A DNA stretch of 64,000 bases from Blattamonas nauphoetae (lineage: Eukaryota > Preaxostyla > Oxymonadida), in the NCBI GenBank assembly GCA_033064195.1, contig JARBJD010000099.1, positions 1-64,000 on the forward strand, in the 5' to 3' direction. A model generated the notes under the pieces. It did no database searches and was not told the DNA's origin. It saw only the letters and a list, made by a program, of their open reading frames with translations. Numbering within the stretch: position 1 is the stretch's first letter; every line of letters begins with the position of its first letter. The position numbers and the translations under genes were made by a program. Positions 54,355 through 64,000 of the stretch are shown here, piece by piece.

Positions 54355-56241
54355 TTATCCGACTGGACCAGTTGGAGTTCCAGCCTTTCCTGCAACCATC
54401 ACATCATCGACCAGTAACAACTGTGTACTGATCACCGACGCTGAGGAGACAATTTGTCTCTTCACACACGCGTTGTCCAAGATTCCTTCGCTGGCACAGT
54501 CGATGGGGAGGCCAGTGTCAACATCGATTCCCATAACGATACCGTCTGTGCACATAGCACCGACTTGGGCGACTGTTTGCTGGGCGTCGAATCCGCTGTT
54601 CTGGGAGAGGATCTTTGGGATCACAAGAAGACCATCGGCGAGGCATCGGATGCCTGGCGTGATCTTCCCGACCTCAGCTGCCTTCTTCTGGCAGATCTCT
54701 TCCAGTCTGCGTTGGGCTGTGAGTTCAAACCCACCACCTCCGCACACAACACCGTTTCCTTCGAGTCCATGCTTGCCTGCACGGAGACCGTCACGGATGG
54801 CATCCTTCACCTGGCCGATGATGTGGTTGGACGAGCCCTTAACGAGGAGGGTGCAGGAGTTCGGGTTTTGGACGTCTTCGATGAAAGTGAAGGTGTCCTC
54901 GCCGAGTGTCTGGCAGTACACGTGCCCAGCCTTTCCCAGCACGGCTTCTGTCAAGTCGTCCACGCTGTTCACAGCAACACCACCGCAGGCCAGAGCAAGA
55001 CGCTCCATGTTGCGCTTCTTGGCGCGGCGGAGACCCATGATGCCTTCCTTGGCGAGCTGGTCGAGGGAGAGGGGGTCGATACCCTTCTGGTTGATGACGA
55101 TGAAGTGTTGGGAGTCGTCCTTGCAAACTTGGCGTTTCAAGGCAATGATTTTCTGGCAGGCTTCATCGGTCAGCTTTCTTTCAGAGGCAACAAGGCGGTC
55201 ACGCTGTTCAGGAGTGGCAAAGGAGAAAGAAGCGTTCACTTCTCTATAATCAGACGAAGAGTAAGAAAAACACGAAAACAAACGATTTCTCATATTCAAG
55301 AGACACGTTGCAAGTGAGAATGAAGCAATTTTTGAGATCACGGGGCATGTCAGGGTGTCGAGGACCATGATCGAGAACGAGACCGCGAACAAGAGCAGTC
55401 TCGGCAGCCTGCTTGTGATTCATGTGCATTACCTCAACCATGTGAAGATCTGAACAAGGAGGAGAATGAAATAGTACTTAGGAACAAACCAAGTGGTGTG
55501 TCTTTCACTTTGATGATGTTCAGAGCGTCCACAATCATGCTGGTCATGTTGACTGCCATCTTCTTGTCCAACTTCGTGGTAAGTGCAGTGCGGACAACCC
55601 CTTCCAAGTATTCTGGCTTGTCTTTTACAGGGAGAGTAATCTCATCAAGAACATTCAATGCATGTTCAGCACCGTATTTAATACCTTCCACGATAACACG
55701 GGGATGTACTCCTTCAGCAAGGTATTTTTCAGCAGATTTGAGAATTTCAGCTGTGACTAGGCAGACTGAGCTTGTGCCATCTCCAAATTCATCATCGATG
55801 GCAGTGGCAGAACGGGCAATCAATTGGGCAGTTGGAACTTGAATTTGCTGATAAATACAATCAATAAGCATAATATAAAGCCTGTAAATTGGAATAAACC
55901 ATTTCTGAAAGGAGACGAGCGCCATCCTTGGTGATGCGGATTTCTCCTCCACCACTCACAAGACTACAGAAAGAAAACAAGAGAGTAAAGGTAGAGTTAT
56001 GATAGGGCAAAAAGATACAGTTTCATTGTTCCTGTTGGGCCCAAGTTAGATTTTAGAACCTCTTGAAGTCCCTGTGAAAAGTGGTTTCAATACAGTGGAA
56101 AAAAGAATGAGATCATAATAATTGAGATGGACAAGATACTTTTGCTTGGGCAATGTTCCAAGTAAGAGCTCTGTTTGTTCCCTTTGACATCCCAAATCGA
56201 TCGATCCAGCATTTTGTTTCATCTTCAACAGAATCAGTCAT
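54355..56241 (-). CDS. CCT6: Chaperonin CCT subunit zeta (CCT6)
   Basis: Six exons (56140-56241, 56019-56071, 55900-55963, 55490-55847, 55284-55449, 54355-55243; introns 40-68 bp) give 543 aa (human CCT6 is 531). Chaperonin motifs: [41 protein letters not shown] (ATP-binding GDGT), [34 protein letters not shown] and [12 protein letters not shown]. The [10 protein letters not shown] and EVNASFSF segments identify zeta among the eight paralogues. It is part of the cytosolic TRiC/CCT ring that folds actin and tubulin. The first exon begins MTDSVEDET, somewhat longer than relatives; MSKGTNRAL at residue 18 is an alternative start. If the first Met is used, only 9 bp separate it from the divergent dynein start. 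Confidence 0.95.
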
Positions 56242-56250
56242 TGTATTTCA

Positions 56251-59200
56251 ATGACTTCAGAATGCATCCCATGGTTTAAAGAGATTGTAACTGTGCTAGG
56301 AAAAACTAATAATAAATCTCTTCAACCATTTTTCGATGAAAAAAACACATCATCAATTTTAAACCAATTTATCTCGACACCATCCCTCTTACTTATGTCC
56401 ATTGTCTCTGATCCCAATGATATTTCAATTTCCATGGGACTTTGGGAGATAAGACCATCAGAAACATCAATTATACTCTGCTTCATCAAGAAATATCCCT
56501 CACCACTCTCTAGACAAACAATCGATGATGTTCTCGATGTTCATGCCATCCCACATTCTATTGAACGTTCTCTATACAACCAGCTCCGTACAGTCTACCA
56601 GCCGTTCTTTGAACAGTTTGGAATCTCTTGTCAAAACTGTTATTCCTATTTTTCAGGCCAAATACCTTTCTATCACAGAACCAAAGCGTTTTGATGAATG
56701 AAACAGAGAGTACAGTCAAGTCTATCGCTCAAAATCTTGAAACAGCTCTCGATTCCTCATTAAACATCGATTCTGTCACAAGAAATGAAACCGATGAAAA
56801 GGACCTAACAGGAATCAGTACTGTTTATGATGAACATGCCTATTGGAAAAACGAAGCGGAGAATAGCCGTAGTTCAGTATACAAGTTTTATCTTTACTTT
56901 TCTTTTCAGAGAGCATCCGCATTTGAAGCTGCCCTCGCACCAATCTCATCTCTCTTCACAACACTCGGGAAAGTGACTCTTCAGGAAGAAGATGAATCAA
57001 ACCATCCGTTTGGAAATACATTTCGTCCCGGATCGCATCGAATGGAAGAGTTGGTGGACTCCATCGATAGTCTCTGGAATGTTTCAAAGAAGCCGGCGTA
57101 TCCTCGAGTCAGAATGGTCCATCTGCTGGGAAATGCAAGCAAAGAGCTTATTCAAAGTTGCTCAGATTTCATTAAATCTGCTGCCGGTTGTGACACCCCG
57201 AATCAGTCGGACAGGCTTTTCTCAGTTCCCTTCAGCCAAATCCACACACAATGTGATATTTCAGTGAATGCTCTCAATGAATGGTCTCAAGGCGTAAAAA
57301 CATTGACCCAAGCGAGCTGGCTGGCAAACCCAGAACATAAATGGTCAAAAGATGCCTTCACGAACACTGACGGAAAGATATTCCTCTCTCACCTCGAAAG
57401 TTTTGTCGAAATGAGGATGACTGTCATTCAGATTATCACGATCCTCAGTGCCAACAGCCTTTCTGACTTTGAGCATGACAACGAACAAGACCCTCAAACA
57501 AACCTGTCAAAACTTCCTACCCAACTCTCATCCATCCTCAACACCATTTTTCAACCGTTTTCAACATTCGACATCTTTTCCACAAGCCAGATGGCAATCA
57601 AGCAATGGGATGATTCGTATGACAACTACTCTCAACGTCTGCAACCGTTGGAAATCGAAGTTTCCAACAAACTCAAGTCGCTCCTCAACGAAAATGCGAA
57701 AGATACCATGACTCAGAATGCCGCGATCTTGTCAAAAGCAAATCTGCTCCTTCGAAGGCCAAACGTTTCATCTCGACTGATGAATGCTCGAGAGACCATG
57801 CTCGGTCGACTCCAGGAAGACGAAGACATCATCCGGACACAGCTGCTGGAGATCCAGAAAAGACAGCACGAAATGAAGACAGGAACGGCTCTTGATGGGC
57901 CTGGCGGTCAGGTCCCAGTGGACATCCTCGATGAAGACCTCGTTGGGAAGAACTTGCCGCCAGCAGTCAACCACATCACAAAGACACGAGCACTTCTCCA
58001 ACGCACGCAAGAAACAATCAATCTCACGCAGTCGCTCTTTGGGAGAGGAGCTTTTTCGACAGAGGGTATCTCTGCAGCTGAGCAGGACCTCCTTACCAAA
58101 GCAGTCGATCTTCAGGACGACCTGCAGGAGCTGAAAGAAAGCATCGACAGTCACATCACATCATCGTTCAAACTTTGGGAAGAGTCCATCACTGGAGGCA
58201 AGACGTCTCCGCAGTCTGAAGAATTCAAGCTTCATGGACGACTCGTGAAAATCGGAGAGGCAGATGGGTTGGTGCGAGTAGAATACAATGAACGACTCGT
58301 TGCCCTTCTCAGGGAAGTTCGCCACTTCACGTCACTTGGGTTTACCATCCCTCAAGGCATCCTGAAAATCGCAAACATTGCCAACACAGTCTATTGTCAT
58401 GCTGTCCAACTCAAACAGATTGCTACGTTTTACAATTCCATTTCAACTCAGGTCATCCCATCGCAGAAAATGATGCTCGCTGACGTGGTGGACACATTCG
58501 ACTCCATTGTCACTGATCCCTTTGTTCAGTCTGACGGAGCAAGGAGAGGTGGAAGGGAAGAAGTGACTTGGAGCAACGAAACTCAACTGGAGGTGTACAT
58601 GAAGAGGCTGAAAACAGCTGCTGATGCTGTCTCGGAACGGAACAACTACCTTCGGCTTCAGCACCAACGCATGACCAAACTGGCGACGGCTCTATTAAGT
58701 CTTCCTCTCACAAAACGGTACGACCAATGGAAGGGGAATATCAAACAGATGAATGGGATTATTGTCGCATTGGAAAGGGCACACCTCAACCCAAAAATGT
58801 GGAAAGCTCATTGGAATCACCAGCTCTACAAAATCTTCTTCCTTCGATTTCAGGCCGATCTCCCTACTCTTATCGACGAGGATACATTCAGGATGGGAGT
58901 GTCTCTTGATTTCGACAAACAGCGCATGCAATGCGTCTTCACCCCGTCACTCCACATCATCCGCACGAAACTATATTCGACCATCCAGTCATTTGTAGGA
59001 TCTTCGTCTGAAGTTGGCGAGATGATTGAATCGCCAGCCCTCTTCGACCCAATTTGCTCATTATCCTCAGCAGCAATTGGGAATCAGTATCAAATCGCAG
59101 AAAAAATGCTCTTTGATATGGACATTCTCCTCTCCAAATATGCTCGGATGGTCAACATCGATCCTTCTCTAACATCTCCCAGCGATTCACAAACAGCCAT

Positions 59201-62200
59201 CCAGAAAACATCCAGTGAATGGGAAGAGACAATCGCAAACATCAAACAAATCACTGGAAAACTCCGACGAGCACCGACCGTCGAACGAATCTCCGGAATC
59301 GAAGTGTCGACTAGCCCGCTCGTCATGAGCATGGAGTCACTCACAACATCCCTCATCATGTCCACCCTCAAGCAAATCAAAACTACCGTTCTGAAATCTT
59401 GTGAAACCATCTCAGAATTCTCTTCAAAGTCCACAGAAACACTCACGCTCGAGGCCAAGACAATGACAGAATTGAACAAAGCTCTAAACGATGTCGATTC
59501 CATCACTGTCGAAGCCAAGAAAGTGCACAAATCCTTTAATGACACAAAGCAACTTGTAGTCTTGTTTCTCAATAATCACCCAACATCCTCTGCGAGAGAC
59601 GAAGTGGAGAGAAGGGATGTTGTCTCACTCAGTACAGACCCACATGTCGACTCTCTTCTCGGCCCAGAATTCAAAGCAACAATGAAATTGTGGAAGGATC
59701 TCAGTGCACTCGTTGCGAATCGGAAAGCAACCCTCTCAAAACAGACTGTCTCGATCACAAAATTGATCAAAGCAGAATGTGATGCTTTCAAAATCAGGGC
59801 GGCTGATTTCGTGAAGGAATGGGAAAACTCGAAAACACATTTGGATCTTCGTGATGAAACTTCGATCAAATCAGTCACTCTTCTCTGTGAGCGCTTCACT
59901 CAACAAGCTGACGAACTTCGAGCAAAATTTGAGACTCTGAAGGAAGAATGCCTTTTAGCCAAACTCCCCCCTCCAGAAGGGACAGAACAGCTTGAAGAAC
60001 CACTTCAGACAATCAAGCAGATGGAGGAATCGTTGGTTATTCATGCCAAATACAATGCAGAGCTCGCAAAGATGAAGGAACAACAATGGGTTCTCTTCCG
60101 ATCCAAGTTGATGGAATTCGAAGATTTCAATAATCGGTGGAGGGAAGCGATGGAAGAAATGCCAATGAATGAGGACGGATCAAGTCCACCAGCGCGGTCT
60201 TTCCTCGTTGGACAAAATGAACTCTTTGGGGACTTACCGGCGATTCTTCGTCTGATACGAGGGGAAGAGTTCACAGAAGAACACTGGGCATCTCTGTTCA
60301 CACTCCTCGAAATTCGGAAGGTAGGTGTCAATGAGCTCACGTTCGGACATCTCATCGATCGTGGCTTTGATCTAAAAATGAAAGCTGGACAAATCCGAGC
60401 ACTCCAACGTCGAGCACAGGGTGAAGTGGACATCAGAAAGGGAATGGATGAAATCATGAATTGGGGTACAAACACTGAATTTACTTTGGGTGACCACACT
60501 TGCACAGCTGGAGGAGAAGAAAGGAAAACTCCTCTCGTTGAGGATTGGGCTGACATCCTCTCTGGTCTTGATGATAAAATGGCTCAATTGTCAGCGATGA
60601 AGGAGTCACAATTCTTTTCTCCATTCGCTGACACTGCCATCACTTGGGAAAAGCGATTTGCTGTTCTGGGAATCGTTTCTCGTCAATTGTCGGCAGTTCA
60701 GAGGCGTTGGGTTTATCTAGAGCCAATCTTTGTGCGAGGAGCAATCCCAGCACACCAAGCCAGATTCAAAGGAGTCGACGAAAAGTTTCGTGCTATCATG
60801 AACCAATTGAAGGCCGCACCACAGCTCCCAACTCTCTTCAACATGAACCAAATCGAGCAGATCTCGGACGATATGAAAAAAGAACTCGATAAATGCCAAC
60901 AGGCACTTTCGGAGTTCTTGGAAGAGAAAAGAGATCGCTTTCCTCGCTTCTACTTCATCGGCGATGATGATCTTCTCGAGATTTTGGGTCAAGCTCAAAA
61001 TCCATCCGTCATCCAGGCTCATCTCAAGAAACTTTTCCAGGGAATTCACAGAGTCGTTTTCTCAGAAGGAAAAACGCAGCGCATCCTCAGCATGTGTTCT
61101 TCTGCTGGAGAAGTCGTTGATCTCGTCACTCCGGTGGATGTCATCGAGTCTGTTGAGGACTGGTTGAACGTTCTTACCAAGGAAATGAGGATGACTCTCT
61201 CCACACTCCTTCAAAAGGCGATTCCTCGAGCTGGCCGAGACGGGAAGGTTATTGACACTCCAGAACATTGTCTGGAGTACATCAAGGCCTACCCATCCCA
61301 AGTTTTAAATCTGGCCGAAACTATTTCCTTCACTTCTGAATGTGAAGATGCCATCACATCTGAGAATGTCAAGCATACTCTGGATTGGTGCAAGAAACGA
61401 CTCGTTGCATTCTCTGGGCTCGCCTCTCAACTCACTGCAGCTGGTCACCTCACAGATGAAGAAGCCAAAACAAAAGATCCAAAGAGAAGCCCTTTCAAAC
61501 TCACACAGTCAGAACACACTCTTCTCGATCTCAAGATCAAATCCCTCATTTTCGACATCATCCACAACATCGATGTTTGTGAGCAACTCATTCAGGCCAA
61601 GACGAAGGTTCTGTCAGACTGGACATGGTTCAAGCAGATGCGATACTACGTGAAGGACAGCCGAAGCATCAAGAATAGTCCGAACGTAGTCCTCGCAGGA
61701 CTCCCTCTTCGTGTTGCTGTTTGTATGGCAGACTCTTCTTTTGAGCAAACATTTGAATACCAAGGCAATGCTCCTCGTCTCGTACATACTCCCCTCACAG
61801 ACAAGTGCTACCTCGTTCTCACTCAAGCCATGCGTCTCGGCTATGGAGGCCATCCTTACGGTCCTGCCGGAACTGGAAAGACTGAGTCGGTGAAGGCTCT
61901 TGGAATGGTCTTTGGGCGACAAGTTCTCGTCTTCAACTGTGATGAGGGTATCGATGCGAAGGGAATGGGGCGAATCTTCAGAGGAATTGTGAAATGCGGG
62001 GCTTGGGGATGCTTTGATGAATTCAACCGTCTTGAACCAAATGTCCTCTCAGCCATTTCCGAACAAATCCAAGCCATTCAAAAAGCCCTCAAGGATCGTG
62101 TTGAAGAAATCGAACTTCTTGGTTCCACAGTGAAGGTTGACACGAATTCGGGAATCTTCGTCACAATGAACCCCGCCGGAAAGGGTTATGGAGGTCGTTC

Positions 62201-64000
62201 AAAACTTCCAGATAACTTGACGCAACTGTTCAGATCTGTTGCGATGTCCGTTCCGAACAACGATCAAATTTCTGATGTAATTTTATCAAGTGAAGGATTC
62301 ACCGATGGAAAGAATCTGGCATCCAAACTTGTGTCCGTCTTTCAGCTCGCCAAAGATCAACTCTCGAAACAAATTCACTACGATTGGGGTCTCCGTTCAC
62401 TCAAAATCATTCTGAACACAGCTGGAATTCTCCTGAAACGAGAACTCGCTGCCGTTTCTTCTTCTGGGAAGGAAACTTCTGGTCCCCTCATCTCGACCGA
62501 ACGAGAAGCCGAACTTGTCATTCAGGCACTCAGATCAAACACCCTCTCCAAACTCACGTTCACTGATGCAGAGCGTTTCAACTCACTGATCCAGGACGTG
62601 TTCCCACATGCCAAACCAGCCATCTTCTCAAATGAAGAGATGGAACAAGCTATCCGTCGAGCAATGACTGAAATGGGTCTTGGCTGCATCCAGTCACAGA
62701 TCGACAAAATCATCCAACTCCACGTCGCCACCACTCAACGAATGGGAATCGTCCTCGTCGGCGGATCTGGTTGTGGGAAGTCCACTCTCTGGAAAGTCCT
62801 CCAAAAGGCGTGCGTCTATCTTGGACAGCCACTCCACGTTCACACCATGAATCCAAAGGCACTCCCCCGTTCACAACTCCTCGGCCATCTCGACCTGGAT
62901 ACACGAAAATGGCATGATGGTATTTTGACAAGTCGAGCACGAATGATCTCACGTGAGCCGGACAACGTCATGTCGTGGCTGATTTGTGATGGAGATATCG
63001 ATCCTGAGTGGATTGAGTCTCTTAACTCTGTCCTTGACGACAACCGACTTCTTACTCTCCCATCCGGCGAAAGAATCCAATTCCAACCGTCTGCCAAGGT
63101 GAACTTCATCTTCGAAACAGATTCGCTCCGTTTCGCATCACCAGCAACTGTCTCTCGAATGGCAGTGATCTTTCTCAGTGATGAAGATTTGGGAGTGGGA
63201 GAACTCACCTCCGCTTGGATCAGAAAACAGAAAGAGGAAGACAGGACCGATCTACAAACATGGATGAACGATATTGCTCTCCCTTCAATCCAATTTGTTC
63301 TCAGTTCAGTCGGTCTCTCATCACAAACCTCGTCGAACAACGTGAAGGGTGCAACAGGTGATGAATCATATGCTTTGGTCATGGAAACAACTCTCACTGG
63401 AATTGTCCGCAACATGCTGTCCCATCTCTCCAATGCCAAGTCACGTAATGATTTTGGTTTGGGTGTTTTGCGCGGTCTCGGATCAAATTGTACTGAACCC
63501 CTCCAACGAGCTCTTGTGGAGTTTATCCTTCCACTCATGAAGCTTCAAACACCGTATCCGCCTCCAAACCATCCTCTCGGCCTGGAATTGTCCAAGGGAG
63601 GAAAGACCTTAGAATCATATCGCGATAATTGTCGTGTCCCCGCTTTTGAAGAACTTCTCGCAGCCGAGCAAGGTGAACTGATGCTCCAGACAGATGAGGT
63701 CGCTACTCTCCAATCTCTTTTCCGTCCTTGGATCACGAACTCGAATCATTTCCTCCTCGTTGGTCCAGAAGGTGCAGGTAAGCACATGCTCCTCTCAGAC
63801 ACAGTCAAATCTCTTCCTGGCGTAGAACTTGCCCAAATCAATTGTTCGTCACAAACATCTGCAAACCAAGTCGCCCATTCTATCAAACAGCACTGTCTCG
63901 TACTCTCAAGTGCTCACGGTCGAACTCTCCGCCCAAAACGAGGGGATCGCATCATTCTTTTCCTCTCCGATCTTCATCTCCCTCAACCAGATAAATACGG
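56251..64000 (+). CDS. DYNC2H1: Cytoplasmic dynein 2 heavy chain (partial, 5' part)
   Basis: Motor heavy chain for retrograde intraflagellar transport. Exons 56251-56615, 56657-56876 and 56910 to the window edge (introns 41 and 33 bp) read without a stop; about 2560 codons are present and the gene continues beyond 64000. The tail and linker are recognisable (RVEYNERLVALLREVRHF, WNHQLYKIFFLRFQADL, RRWVYLEPIFVRGA, FLEEKRDRFPRFYFIGDDD). AAA1 has the P-loop GPAGTGKTESVKALG with CGAWGCFDEFNRLE and GIFVTMNPAGKGYGG. AAA2 has GGSGCGKSTLW with ICDGDIDPEWIESLNSVLD. AAA3 begins GPEGAGKHML. FGRQVLVFNCDEGID and the later FLSDLHLPQPDKYG fit DYNC2H1 rather than dynein 1 or axonemal forms. Its presence shows a cilium-building cell. 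Confidence 0.96.

Noticed and set aside
54454-55317. Plus-strand frames of 258 and 287 codons opposite CCT6
   Set aside because: Antisense shadows of the strongly conserved chaperonin coding sequence.
1-64000. Retrovirus-like, LTR, Polinton or other capsid-bearing elements; CRISPR arrays; toxin genes
   Set aside because: No reverse transcriptase, integrase, capsid or protein-primed polymerase motif, no long direct terminal repeats and no regularly spaced array were seen.

Overview
This is nuclear DNA of a flagellated protist with many very short spliceosomal introns (about 28-140 bp, GT-AG). A gene for the heavy chain of the ciliary (IFT) dynein shows that the cell builds flagella. MLH1, Pelota, eIF3c, CCT6, the TFIIH subunit Tfb4 and a tRNA-splicing endonuclease subunit are ordinary eukaryotic genes. 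A decayed fragment near 4 kb resembles, from memory only, the large ARM/HEAT-like paralogous families of oxymonads (Preaxostyla). My best guess is therefore an oxymonad such as Blattamonas; this is inference, not established here.

Left third (1-13.7 kb): accessory DNA rich in repeats. It opens with a 10/20-bp-phased minisatellite (1-655). Next come AT-rich dispersed repeats, at least three TA-flanked MITEs with long inverted arms, a second MITE family, a 78-bp near-perfect palindrome that copies the end of a coding fragment, decayed gene fragments, and a pair of diverged tandem paralogues (about 5.5-7.5 kb). It ends in a transposon stack: a Tc1/mariner element with an apparently intact DD41D transposase, a second TA-flanked element of about 2.3 kb nested in its 3' non-coding part, and a 218-bp MITE sharing its right TA.

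Right two thirds (13.97-64 kb): about 19 host genes on both strands, packed with gaps of roughly 10-310 bp. In order: glycerol kinase; a stathmin-like coiled coil (-); an unrecognised Ser-rich protein; a Sep15-family ER protein lacking its redox motif; a 2959-aa coiled-coil protein (-); a UVRAG/Vps38-like protein (-); a p47-like UBA+SEP protein; a calmodulin-like protein (-); an eight-pass tetraspanin-like protein (-); a Q-SNARE (-); RBM34/Nop12; MLH1; a Rho-like pseudoGTPase-LRR-coiled coil-proline-rich fusion; a SMYD-type SET/MYND methyltransferase; Pelota (-); eIF3c; a PCGF-like RING protein; TFIIH p34/Tfb4 (-); a Sen34-like tRNA endonuclease subunit (-); CCT6 (-); and DYNC2H1, which runs off the right edge.

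There is no operon logic. Neighbours belong to different pathways: DNA repair, translation and ribosome rescue, transcription, tRNA processing, protein folding, vesicle traffic and autophagy, and cilium. Several pairs are divergent with very short shared 5' regions. Exon-intron models below were built by hand: splice sites were chosen so that frames join and family motifs are restored. In most cases the exon lengths add up to a whole number of codons. I saw no retrovirus-like, LTR, Polinton or other capsid-bearing element, no rRNA or tRNA gene, and no CRISPR array.
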